DNA of 18,632 bases from JBOHER01 sp050701115 (GCA_050701115.1 JBOHER010000205.1:1-18632); one strand, 5' to 3'. Shown: positions 7,957 to 15,449, counted from the stretch's first letter. Program-made: numbers and translations. Notes: a model not told the origin generated them from the sequence alone.

Positions 7957-7978
7957 GGTAGCCAGGCCCAGCGCTACC
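7957..7978. terminator. Weak stem-loop between convergent genes
   Basis: GGTAGC (7957-7962) and GCTACC (7973-7978) form a 6-bp stem with a 10-base loop, overlapping the stop codon of the DUF4383 gene and 34 bases after the troD stop. It is short and lacks a T-run, so a terminator role is only possible. Confidence 0.25.
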
Positions 7979-8429
7979 GGGGGCTCATCCGGGCACCGAG
8001 GACGCCCAGCCCGACCATCCCCACTCCGAGGGCGAGATGCAGCCAGTTGTCGGCGGTGTTCACCGGGACGAAGTTGGCAGCAGTGTCCGCGGAGATGACC
8101 AGCCCGTACACCCACAGCACCAGGTAAATGGCCCCGCCACCGATGAGGAACGCCCGAGCACCCGCAGCCGACCGGGCCATCACCAACCCGGCGACACCGA
8201 AGAGCAGGTGCACCAGGTTGTGCAGCACGGAGACCGCGAAGATGCCCAGGAGCAGGGCACCTGAGTCCTGGCCTGCGAATTGGAGTTGATCGAAGTTCGT
8301 CGTCACACCAGGCACAAAGCCCAGGATGCCGACCAAGACAAAGACGATCCCGACGACCTGCGCCACTCGACGTACGAACCCTGCTTCGGTTGTACCGGTA
8401 GCGAAGGCGCTGCCTTCAGAGGTAGTCAT
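7974..8429 (-). CDS. DUF4383 membrane protein
   Basis: A 151-residue protein with four transmembrane segments (about residues 20-42, 60-80, 92-112 and 130-148). It matches the actinobacterial DUF4383 family: FVLVGILGFVPGVTTNF, then LHNLVHLLFGVAGLVMAR, then AIYLVLWVYGLVI and the characteristic NFVPVNTADNWLHLALGVGM. No function is established; in actinobacteria, members are often stress-associated, which is not shown here. ATG 8429 (MTTSEGS) was chosen over a start at 8513 because GGTGAG precedes it and the family usually begins close to the first helix. An 8-bp inverted repeat lies 33 bp upstream. Confidence 0.85.
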   Translation of the reverse strand: MTTSEGSAFATGTTEAGFVRRVAQVVGIVFVLVGILGFVPGVTTNFDQLQFAGQDSGALLLGIFAVSVLHNLVHLLFGVAGLVMARSAAGARAFLIGGGAIYLVLWVYGLVISADTAANFVPVNTADNWLHLALGVGMVGLGVLGARMSPR

Positions 8430-8461
8430 CCCACTCACCTTCCCGCTGCGCTCCCCGTGGG

Positions 8462-8486
8462 AACGTACTGCCCGAGCGAGTACGTT
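8462..8486. promoter_or_regulatory. 8-bp inverted repeat upstream of DUF4383 gene
   Basis: AACGTACT (8462-8469) and AGTACGTT (8479-8486) are perfect complements separated by 9 bases. The repeat sits 33-57 bases upstream of the DUF4383 start codon, where a promoter or operator is expected. No candidate regulator is adjacent. Confidence 0.45.
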
Positions 8487-8594
8487 ATGACTTAATGATC
8501 CCACTTGTGCCACACGAACGCGACCGAAACCGGACGGCCGCGGAACCGCCGCCGGTGGGCAAGCCCGCAGCGCTCCGGCTGGCCTGAAGGCTCC

Positions 8595-9950
8595 TCACGC
8601 CACCGGGAACCAGACCAGACCCGCGGCGAGCCCAAGCGCGGCACAAACCAGGAGCACGCGCAGCACCGACCAGTTCAGCGCGAACACCATTCCGAGCGCG
8701 AGCGCGGTGATGGCCAGCGCTACCGGTCGCATGGTGTCCAGGCCGGGCAGCAACACGGTCAGCGGGCCGAACCGCCACGGCATCACCTCGGCGAACAGGG
8801 TGTGCGACGCGAAGTACACCGCGAGATTCGCGATCACCCCGACCACCGCCGAGGTGATGCCGGTCAGTGCGGCGGACAGGTCCTTGTTGTGCCGCAACCG
8901 TTCGATCTGCGGCGCACCGAGGAACACAAAGATGAAACACGGCACAAAGGTCACCCAGGTGGTGAGCAGCGCACCGATCACTCCGGCGACCCAGGGATCG
9001 AGGCTGCCGGGATTGTGGTAGGCGCCGAGGAATCCGACGAACTGCAGCACCATGATCAACGGGCCCGGTGTGGTCTCGGCGAGGGACAGCCCGCGCACCA
9101 TGTCACGGGCCGACAGCCAGCCGTAGACCTCCACCGCCCGCTGCGCGACGAAGGCCAGCACCGCGTAGGCCCCACCGAAGGTGACCACGGCGGTCCCGGA
9201 GAAAAACAATCCCTGCGTGGTGAACACGCTGCCCACTCCGGTCAGCAAGGCGACCACCGCGACCGGTGTGAACCACAACAGCAGGCCGATGCCGAGAATC
9301 CGCACGGCTCGGCCCGCGCCGGCAACCTCGTGGTGCAGCGCGTCATCGGCGATCAGCGGCGGCGGGCCGTCGTCCTTCTCCTCGCCCGCCGACCGAATTG
9401 CCTGCGGCAGCACCCTGCCGAGCAGCCAGCCGATGCCGGCGGCCACCGCGACCACGATCGGGAACGGCACCGCGAAGGCGAACAGCGCGACGAAGGCGAG
9501 CACCGCGAGGCCGATCAGCGCCGGGTGTGCGAGGGCCCGTCTCCCCACCCGCCACACGGCATGCGCGACGATCGCGATCACCGCGGGGGCCAGCCCCGCG
9601 AACAGTGCGGTGACCACCGCGGTGTCGCCGTAGCCGACGTACATCGCGGACAGCGCGAGCAGGGCGACCATTCCGGGCAGCACGAACAGGACGCCCGCGA
9701 TCAGGCCACCCCGGATACCGTTGAGTAGCCAGCCGACGTAGACCGCGAGCTGCTGGGCCTCCGGGCCGGGCAGCAGCATGCAGAAGTTCAGCGCGTGCAG
9801 GAAGCGTTTCTGCCCGATCCACCGTTTCTGATCGACCAGAGTGCGCTGCATGACCGCGATCTGCCCCGCCGGACCGCCGAAGGTCTGCAGCGAGATCGCC
9901 GCCCAGGTCCTGGTCGCGGTGCGCAGCGGCACCACGTCCCGTTGAGTCAC
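8595..9950 (-). CDS. chrA: Chromate transporter ChrA, two-domain (long) type
   Basis: A 451-residue membrane protein with two homologous CHR domains. The N-terminal one has FGGPAGQIAVMQRTLVD and the LLPGPEAQQLAVYVGW signature. The C-terminal one has FGGAYAVLAFVAQRAVEVYG and ETTPGPLIMVLQFVGF. Long ChrA proteins export chromate, probably in exchange for protons, and members may move related oxyanions; the ion is inferred here. The start is GTG 9950 because AAGGAAGG lies 7 bases upstream of it. ATG 9971 (MSKEGAP) is in frame but lacks a good RBS. A remnant of an IclR-type regulator sits divergently 52 bp away, so the gene may have lost its regulator. Confidence 0.93.
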   Translation of the reverse strand: MTQRDVVPLRTATRTWAAISLQTFGGPAGQIAVMQRTLVDQKRWIGQKRFLHALNFCMLLPGPEAQQLAVYVGWLLNGIRGGLIAGVLFVLPGMVALLALSAMYVGYGDTAVVTALFAGLAPAVIAIVAHAVWRVGRRALAHPALIGLAVLAFVALFAFAVPFPIVVAVAAGIGWLLGRVLPQAIRSAGEEKDDGPPPLIADDALHHEVAGAGRAVRILGIGLLLWFTPVAVVALLTGVGSVFTTQGLFFSGTAVVTFGGAYAVLAFVAQRAVEVYGWLSARDMVRGLSLAETTPGPLIMVLQFVGFLGAYHNPGSLDPWVAGVIGALLTTWVTFVPCFIFVFLGAPQIERLRHNKDLSAALTGITSAVVGVIANLAVYFASHTLFAEVMPWRFGPLTVLLPGLDTMRPVALAITALALGMVFALNWSVLRVLLVCAALGLAAGLVWFPVA

Positions 9951-10002
9951 AGGTGCGCCTTCCTTGCTCATCACGATCAGCACCCTATGCAAGGATGCGA
10001 CC

Positions 10003-10131
10003 GTGACCGACTCGCCCGTGTCTCAACCGCGGTTGGCGCCCAGGCGGTGAGCGCGCCCTCGCCGTTCCACTCAGCTTCCAAGCCGACGACAACAGCCTCG
10101 GGATCACGGAACTCGCCACCCGGACCGGACT
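10003..10131 (+). pseudogene. N-terminal remnant of an IclR-family regulator
   Basis: GTG 10003 starts TDSPVSQPRLAP, which hits a stop at 10048-10050. In the next frame the sequence continues GGERALAVPLSFQADD, then NSLGITELATRTGLPA, the N-terminal helix and HTH of IclR proteins (RALxVL, GITELAxRTGLP). Similarity ends exactly where the tail of the convergent SDR gene begins (10130). So at least one frameshift and loss of some 200 codons have happened. It lies divergent from chrA and may be what is left of its regulator or of an unrelated operon. Confidence 0.6.
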
Positions 10132-10927
10132 ACCCGCGCAGGCGTGCGCCGAGCGTGATTCCGGGCAGCAGCGCCGTCCTGGGCAGGAATCGACCCGCGA
10201 CGCCGACGGCCTTCGGCACGATGCCGGGTACCACCGAACGCTTGCCCTGCTCCATGCCGACGATGCCGTCATGGGCCACGTCGGCAGGCGAGACCTGTAC
10301 CGGACCGATCATCCAGGACTGCGCCGCTGCCACCTCGGCCCATTCGGTGGGCACTGGCCCCGGGCACAGCACCGTGCAGGAAACCCCGGTTCCGCGCAGT
10401 TCCTCGTGCACCGCCTCGGAAAACGACTGCACGAACGCCTTGGTCGCCGCGTAGGAAGCGAGCCCCGGCAGCGGCTGGAACGCGGCGAGCGAGGCCACGT
10501 TGAGCACAGCACCCGATCCGGCTCGCACCATGTCGTTCAGGAAGGCCTGGGTGAGTTCCAGGACGGCGACAACGTTGACCTCGATCTGCTCGCGTTCGCG
10601 ATCCACCGGCAGGTCCCTGAACTCGCCGGAGGTACCGAACCCGGCGCAGTTGCAGATGCCGACGATCCTGCGACCGCCGGCCCGCAGGTCGGCGACCAGG
10701 GCGGCCCGCTCCGTCGCGCTACCCAGGTCGCGGGGTTGCACCGCGACCTGAATGCCGTGCTCGGCGCGCAACCGCTCGGCCAGCGCGTCCAGGCGGTCCT
10801 TGCGTCGGGCCACCAGCACCAGGTTGTGGCCGCGGCGGGCGAGACCCCGCGCGAGTTCGGTGCCGATGCCGGAGGATGCGCCGGTGACCACCACGTCGGT
10901 GGTCGGGGAAGGTTGGGGCAGGCTCAT
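10130..10927 (-). CDS. Short-chain dehydrogenase/reductase (SDR)
   Basis: A 265-residue classical SDR of the DltE/YqjQ-like subgroup. The cofactor motif is TGASSGIG (15-22), followed by VARRKDRL, which favours NADP(H). The NNAG motif appears as NCAG (CNCAGFG). The catalytic set is S146 (NVASLAAF), Y159 and K163 (YAATK). The substrate is unknown. It starts 11 bp after the Acr1-type gene and belongs to the same operon. A reductase working next to a fatty acyl-CoA reductase suggests lipid, aldehyde or alcohol metabolism, which is inference. The protein ends exactly at the boundary with an IclR remnant on the other strand. Confidence 0.88.
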   Translation of the reverse strand: MSLPQPSPTTDVVVTGASSGIGTELARGLARRGHNLVLVARRKDRLDALAERLRAEHGIQVAVQPRDLGSATERAALVADLRAGGRRIVGICNCAGFGTSGEFRDLPVDREREQIEVNVVAVLELTQAFLNDMVRAGSGAVLNVASLAAFQPLPGLASYAATKAFVQSFSEAVHEELRGTGVSCTVLCPGPVPTEWAEVAAAQSWMIGPVQVSPADVAHDGIVGMEQGKRSVVPGIVPKAVGVAGRFLPRTALLPGITLGARLRG

Positions 10928-10938
10928 CAGGGGCTCCT

Positions 10939-11949
10939 TTACCAGTGCACGCCGCGGGTGGCTTCGACGAATGCCCTGCGGCCCGTCGTGAAGTGGTCGT
11001 CGTTGCCTGCCTTGGGCCGCTCGCCCTCGGCCGCTTTGGAGTCGCTGAACAACTTGAACCCCCAGTTTCGGACCAGGTCCATGATTTCCGGGCTGATCGC
11101 ATCGGCGAAGGAGGCGACCCGGCCGAAGATCGGGCTGATCCGCCTTGGCCGTTTGGTGATCGCTTCGCAGATCACCTCACCGGCCTGCTCAGGGGTCAGC
11201 GTGGGGAAGTTGTCGTACAACTTGGTCGGCGCGATCATCGACGTGCGGACCAGTGACATGTAGATCGTGGTGAAGCGGACGTCGTGATCGTGCGTCTCGG
11301 CCTGGAAGGCATCCGAGAGGGTGTCCAACGCCGACTTGGAGGCGATGTAGGCACCGAACCGGGCCACCTTCGTCTGCACCCCGATCGAGGACACGTTGAT
11401 GACATGGCCGAACTTCCGCTCCCGCATGCCGGGCAGCAAGCCGAGCATCAACCGCACCGGCGCGAAGTAGTTCAACTGCATGGTGCGCTCGAAGTCGTGG
11501 AACCGGTCGTAGGACAGCGCGAGTGACCGCCGAATCGACCGGCCGGCGTTGTTGATCAGAATGTCCACCCGGCCGTGCTCGGCGAGCACGTCGACGACCA
11601 GCTTGTCGATCGCTGCCAGGTCGGTCAGGTCGCACGGGTAGACGTGGGCGGTGCCTCCTGCCGCTGCCACCTCATCGGCGGTCTCCCGCAGATTCTGCTC
11701 ACCACGCGCGACGAGGAGTACGGTCCCGCCTGCCGCCCCGATCTCCAGCGCGGCTGCCTTGCCGATACCCGACGATGCGCCGGTGATCAGCACGATCCGC
11801 TCGGCGACGGCTTCGGACAGCGACGGGTGGCGGCTGAGCATGGCGGCCAGGCCGTGCGGGGTGACCTCCGCTCCCGGCCGGTTCAACGCATCGCTGACGA
11901 TCTCGATCGGTTTGGCGATCAGCGCTCGGGCCTGCTCGACGGGGTTCAT
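10939..11949 (-). CDS. acr1: Acr1-type fatty acyl-CoA reductase (SDR family)
   Basis: A 336-residue SDR closely resembling Acinetobacter Acr1, which reduces long-chain acyl-CoA to fatty aldehyde with NADPH for wax ester or hydrocarbon synthesis. Visible: an N-terminal helical extension of about 50 residues, TGASSGIG (56-63), NNAGRSIRR followed by DRFHDFERTMQLNYF, a hallmark of this group, and S188, Y201, K205 (NVSSIG, YIASK). Also Acr1-like are YMSLVRTSMIAPTK, PTLTPEQAG and the extreme C-terminal GVHW. ATG 11949 follows GAGGGAGAAG on the coding strand. It is the first gene of a two-SDR operon, divergent from a double-TetR regulator. Mycobacterial homologues exist in lipid clusters, so a role in storage lipid or fatty-aldehyde metabolism is likely. 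Confidence 0.85.
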   Translation of the reverse strand: MNPVEQARALIAKPIEIVSDALNRPGAEVTPHGLAAMLSRHPSLSEAVAERIVLITGASSGIGKAAALEIGAAGGTVLLVARGEQNLRETADEVAAAGGTAHVYPCDLTDLAAIDKLVVDVLAEHGRVDILINNAGRSIRRSLALSYDRFHDFERTMQLNYFAPVRLMLGLLPGMRERKFGHVINVSSIGVQTKVARFGAYIASKSALDTLSDAFQAETHDHDVRFTTIYMSLVRTSMIAPTKLYDNFPTLTPEQAGEVICEAITKRPRRISPIFGRVASFADAISPEIMDLVRNWGFKLFSDSKAAEGERPKAGNDDHFTTGRRAFVEATRGVHW

Positions 11950-11996
11950 GTCAACTTCTCCCTCGTGGGGGTTGGGTGGCGCAGTGGCTATATGTT

Positions 11997-12012
11997 ACAA
12001 CTCGTTAGTTGT
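11997..12012. promoter_or_regulatory. Inverted repeat operator between acr1 and double-TetR gene
   Basis: ACAACT (11997-12002) and AGTTGT (12007-12012) are perfect complements separated by CGTT. The centre can also be read as AAC-TC-GTT, matching the AACnnGTT core of KstR-type TetR operators (TnnAACnnGTTnnA, last position mismatched). It lies 47 bp before the acr1 start and 113 bp before the regulator start in an AT-rich patch. It is the best candidate site for the double-TetR protein. Confidence 0.5.
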
Positions 12013-12125
12013 CTTGTATCTGTTAAATGGCTCATAGAACCTGCTGGAGGCGTATATTCGGTCAAATAAGTACACAGGCCATAGGCGAACACTGTTCGGC
12101 GAGGCGCTGCGCGACAGAGGATGCG

Positions 12126-13331
12126 ATGACCGCGAGCGAGTCAGGTCTGCCCGAGCCTCCGGCTCGGGGACGTCGGCCGCGCAACCGGCGCGAGCTGATC
12201 GTCGCGGCGGCCGCCGAACTGTTCTACCGACGCGGCTACTCCCGGGTGGGCATGAACGATGTCGCCGATGCCGTCGCCATCAGCAGGCCTGCCCTCTATC
12301 GGCATTTCACCGGCAAGCAGCAGATGCTGACCGAGGTGGTCGGGCAGGCCATCGCGCGCACCGCGGAGGCACTGGCCGGTGCGGACACCGACGACCTCGA
12401 CTCGGTGCTGCGTGCCGTGGGCCGCGCGGTACTCGATCACCGCGAAGCCGGTGTGCTGTGGCAACGCGACAGCCGTCATCTTCCGGCCGAGCAGCGGACC
12501 CTGCTCCGCGAGCAGACGCAGGACATCGGGCGAATGATCACCGGCCTGTTGCTGGCCCGCCGTCCCGAGCTGACCGAACCGGCGGCGAGCCTGCTCACCT
12601 GGTGCGCGCTCGCGGTCGCGACCAGCGTGTCCTTCCACAACCTCGAGTTGCCGCGCGAGGACTACGAAGACCTGCTCGCCGACATGGTCCGCCAGGTCGT
12701 CGGCACGACGCTGCCCCGACCCTCCCCACGGAAAGCCGGCGAGCCGGAGGCGGTGCGCCCGGCTCTGACCAGTCAATCCCGCTGGGAAACCCTGCTGGCC
12801 ACCGCGACCACGCTGTTCGCCGAGCAGGGGTACGCGAGCGTGGGCATGCACGACATCGCCGCCGCCGTCGGCATCGCAGGCCCCAGCATCTACCACCACT
12901 TTGCAGGCAAGTCCGACATACTGGTGCAGGCGATGAACCGCGGGGCGGAGTGGCTGCGCTACGACATGGAGCGTGCGCTGGCAGGCGCATCGGACCATGC
13001 CGCCGGATTGCACCTGCTACTGCGCGCCTACAGCGGCTTCGTGCTGGAGCACAACCACCTGGTGGACCTCCTGATCAACGAAGCGAGTGAACTGCCTGCC
13101 GCTACCCGGCTTCAGGTCAGCCGGACCGCCCGGGACTACCTGGGCGACTGGGCCTACCTGCTGCGCGTTGTGCACCCGGAGCTGGACGAGACGCGAGCGC
13201 TCATCCGGGTGCAAGCCGTGCTCAGCGTGATCAACAACATCGCGCGCAGTCCCCGGCTGCGCCAGGTTCCCGGCGTGGCCGAGTCCCTGCAGCGCATCGG
13301 TGCCGCCGTGCTGAAACTGCCCCGGCTGTAA
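12126..13331 (+). CDS. Tandem (double) TetR-family regulator: two HTH modules in one chain
   Basis: A 401-residue protein made of two complete TetR units. Module 1 has its HTH at about residues 18-66 (RRELIVAAAAELFYRRGYSR, ISRPALYRHFTGKQQML) followed by a helical domain to about 195. Module 2 has its HTH at about 219-265 (RWETLLATATTLFAEQGYAS, IAGPSIYHHFAGKSDIL) and a second helical domain to the end. A linker with PRPSPRKAGEPEA joins them. Ordinary TetR proteins are half this size and dimerise, so this may be a built-in pseudo-dimer or bind two half-sites. ATG 12126 is preferred over in-frame 12027 because GAGG precedes it and the HTH follows. It is divergent from the acr1-SDR operon and 59 bp before the PAD gene. 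It most likely controls fatty acyl or aldehyde metabolism. Confidence 0.88.
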   Translation: MTASESGLPEPPARGRRPRNRRELIVAAAAELFYRRGYSRVGMNDVADAVAISRPALYRHFTGKQQMLTEVVGQAIARTAEALAGADTDDLDSVLRAVGRAVLDHREAGVLWQRDSRHLPAEQRTLLREQTQDIGRMITGLLLARRPELTEPAASLLTWCALAVATSVSFHNLELPREDYEDLLADMVRQVVGTTLPRPSPRKAGEPEAVRPALTSQSRWETLLATATTLFAEQGYASVGMHDIAAAVGIAGPSIYHHFAGKSDILVQAMNRGAEWLRYDMERALAGASDHAAGLHLLLRAYSGFVLEHNHLVDLLINEASELPAATRLQVSRTARDYLGDWAYLLRVVHPELDETRALIRVQAVLSVINNIARSPRLRQVPGVAESLQRIGAAVLKLPRL

Positions 13332-13374
13332 CGGGTGCCGCGGGTCGGCAGACATGTTGATGGCTGACTCGTGA

Positions 13375-13390
13375 CGGGAGGGCTCCCGGT
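13375..13390 (+). promoter_or_regulatory. RBS embedded in a small palindrome before the PAD gene
   Basis: CGGGAG-GG-CTCCCG (13375-13388) is an inverted repeat that contains the only Shine-Dalgarno-like stretch, GGGAGGG, just upstream of ATG 13391. If it folds, with a loop of four or more bases, it would mask the RBS. This may be chance in GC-rich DNA. Confidence 0.25.
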
Positions 13391-15325
13391 ATGGCTGCGT
13401 TGACCTTTGTGCAGACCCGAGGCACTCCCGCGCGCTTCACGTTCAACCGGCTTTCCGGCTTTGTGCGGCTGGCCGAAGCCTCCAGCGACATCTCCGTCCG
13501 CCATGTGCGCGACGGCTCCTGGCACCCGATGATCGTCGGCGAGTCGGTGCCCGCCCCGCTGGCGTTCGAAGGCCTGATGTCCGTGATCAGCGACCGTCCC
13601 GGCACTCACCGCGCGGTGATCCAGAACGTGGACGCGCGCGGCAGAGTGGTCGCCCGGCTCCGGGTCGAACTGTTGGTCATGCACGTCCGGGTCGATGTGG
13701 ACGCCGATCGTGACGGTGTCATCGGGGAGAACGAGGACGGCAAGCGGAACTGGGTGTGGGGTAAGCAGGCGCGGGGTGCGATCGTGCTGGTGAACAACGA
13801 CCGCGATACCGCGGAATTCACCATCGCGCAGGCGGAGCGCTCCGAACTGGTCGAGGTGCTGGTGCGCCCGACCCAGGCACCGCTGCCACCAGGCTGTGAG
13901 CTGGTGCTGGTAACGACCGCGGATGAGGCCGAGCGCATCTCCTTCTACCGCATGGGGCCGGCCGGGGAGTTGGAACTACTGCTCGGCGTCGACCCGAAGG
14001 ACCGCGACACGCCACCGCGTGAGGAGTCGGTGTCCCTTGGCAGCTCAGGCGCGCGCTGCTTCCTGGAGGCGCATGAATATCCCGGCCCGTTCTTCGAAGG
14101 CCTGATCAGCCTTGAGCTCCAGCTCAGGCTGGATGGCCGCACCATCGGTAGCGATCGGGCCCTGCTGCGGGTGGCGCCGTGGATCATGACCCCCAACACC
14201 CTGCGGCCGGTCGAGGTCTTCGCCTGCGACACCGGTCCGTCCAACGAGCACTTCCTGCTCGGCCTCAAGCAGGCATGTGCCGCGGTCGGCGTGCCGCTGC
14301 GGATCGTGCCGCCGGACGTGCACGGCGGGGACCGGTGGATTCAGGACGAGGTCGAGTTCGGGTTCAGCGCGAGCCCGACCCATGTGCTGCCGGTGGTGTG
14401 CGACAGCCCGCGGGATCGAGAGCTGCGCAACTGGGCGGCGATGCGGGTCGGGCCGGATTTCGGGCACTTCCAGATCGGCGGAAGTACCCCGAACTCCCTT
14501 GATGCCTTCGGGAATCTCGAGGTCAGCCCGCCGGTCACGGTGCGGGGCAGGCACTACCCGTTCGGCCGGATCATTTTCGGCGGGCGGTCGTCCGGCGATT
14601 ACGGCGAGGCGAGCAGGCAGATGATGCCGGAACTGCGCCGCTTCTTCCACGCCCAGAAGGTGCAGGCGCCGATCGAGCTGTACACTGACTGGCTGATCGT
14701 CGGCCATGTCGACGAGATCATGACCTTCGTTCCGGCGAACGTAGAGGGTGGTTTCCAGACCTTGCTCGCGTCTTCGCGCAAGGCCGAGGGCATCATCGAC
14801 CGCCTGCTCAGCGAGGGGCACGGGGACGCGGTGTTGTTCCGCGGGTTGCGCAGAGGCGACCCGGACAACGGCGATTCGGCGGAGATCACCGTGGCCGAAC
14901 TGCGTGCGGATGACGCATTCTGGGCGGCCAACGCCACGTTCCAAGCCAGCATGGACCTCAACCGGGAGATCCTGCTGATGGAGCTGGATATCAGCGAGGC
15001 CGACATCATCGAGATTCCGGTGCTGTTCTGGCCGCCAGGTCGCGACGGTCGCACCGCCGCGTTCTTCCCCGACATGGTCAACCATCTGGTGCTCGGCAAC
15101 GTGAGCGTGGTGCCCCGGCCGTACGGGCCCGAGGTGGACGGCCTGGATGCGTTCGCGGACGCGTTCCAGGCCGCCATGCCCGAGCGGACCGTGCACTTCA
15201 TCGACGACTGGTACGCCTACCACGAAATGCTGGGCGAAGTGCACTGTGGAACCAATGTGCGGCGGCAACCGCCGGACGACGTGCACTGGTGGGAGCACCG
15301 CCCAGAGGGCGGTTTCGACCTGTGA
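13391..15325 (+). CDS. Protein-arginine deiminase (PAD/PADI family), three-domain type
   Basis: A 644-residue homologue of vertebrate peptidylarginine deiminases, which convert protein arginine to citrulline in a Ca2+-dependent way. Length and order match: N-terminal Ig-like domain (about 1-95), middle domain with the Ca site DVDADRDGV (102-110) and LVNNDRD (133-139), then the catalytic pentein domain from RVAPWIMTPNTLRP on. Compared with remembered human PAD4, catalytic D350, H471, D473 and C645 are D319 (RWIQDEVEFGF), H439 and D441 (GHVDEIMTFVP) and C619 (GEVHCGTNVRR). R372 and R374 are R341 and R343 (DSPRDR). Ca1 and Ca2 ligands Q349, E351, E353, D369, S370, F407, L410 and E411 are kept; N373 is Asp. 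R639 is Met. There is no signal peptide, so it is probably cytosolic. The natural substrate is unknown. A fusion or truncation is not seen. Confidence 0.95.
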   Translation: MAALTFVQTRGTPARFTFNRLSGFVRLAEASSDISVRHVRDGSWHPMIVGESVPAPLAFEGLMSVISDRPGTHRAVIQNVDARGRVVARLRVELLVMHVRVDVDADRDGVIGENEDGKRNWVWGKQARGAIVLVNNDRDTAEFTIAQAERSELVEVLVRPTQAPLPPGCELVLVTTADEAERISFYRMGPAGELELLLGVDPKDRDTPPREESVSLGSSGARCFLEAHEYPGPFFEGLISLELQLRLDGRTIGSDRALLRVAPWIMTPNTLRPVEVFACDTGPSNEHFLLGLKQACAAVGVPLRIVPPDVHGGDRWIQDEVEFGFSASPTHVLPVVCDSPRDRELRNWAAMRVGPDFGHFQIGGSTPNSLDAFGNLEVSPPVTVRGRHYPFGRIIFGGRSSGDYGEASRQMMPELRRFFHAQKVQAPIELYTDWLIVGHVDEIMTFVPANVEGGFQTLLASSRKAEGIIDRLLSEGHGDAVLFRGLRRGDPDNGDSAEITVAELRADDAFWAANATFQASMDLNREILLMELDISEADIIEIPVLFWPPGRDGRTAAFFPDMVNHLVLGNVSVVPRPYGPEVDGLDAFADAFQAAMPERTVHFIDDWYAYHEMLGEVHCGTNVRRQPPDDVHWWEHRPEGGFDL

Positions 15326-15344
15326 GGCAGGTGCCTGCGGGGGG

Positions 15345-15397
15345 GAGCTGAAGGTGGCCTTCAGTACCGCATATGCACCAAAGGCCACCTTCAGCTC
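15345..15397. terminator. Bidirectional terminator hairpin between PAD and SnoaL-like genes
   Basis: Perfect 17-bp arms (15345-15361, GAGCTGAAGGTGGCCTT; 15381-15397, its complement) enclose a 19-base loop. It begins 20 bases after the PAD stop and 53 bases beyond the stop of the convergent gene. There is no T-run. GAAGGTGGCCTTC-type stems may recur in the genome as intergenic terminators. Confidence 0.7.
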
Positions 15398-15449
15398 GCC
15401 CGGAATCGCGTGAAAATCAGCCCCGTCGCAGCTTGCACATTCGGCTTGC

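Noticed and set aside
8505..9728. Long plus-strand open frame (407 codons) opposite chrA
   Set aside because: It is the antisense shadow of the chrA gene; the low-complexity, H/R/G/E/Q-rich sequence has no family signature.
12141..13013. Minus-strand open frame opposite the double-TetR gene
   Set aside because: Antisense of two TetR HTH modules, with no domain of its own.
14045..15388. Long minus-strand open frame (447 codons) opposite the PAD gene
   Set aside because: It is antisense to the catalytic domain of the PAD gene, whose residues are under clear constraint; no protein motif is visible.
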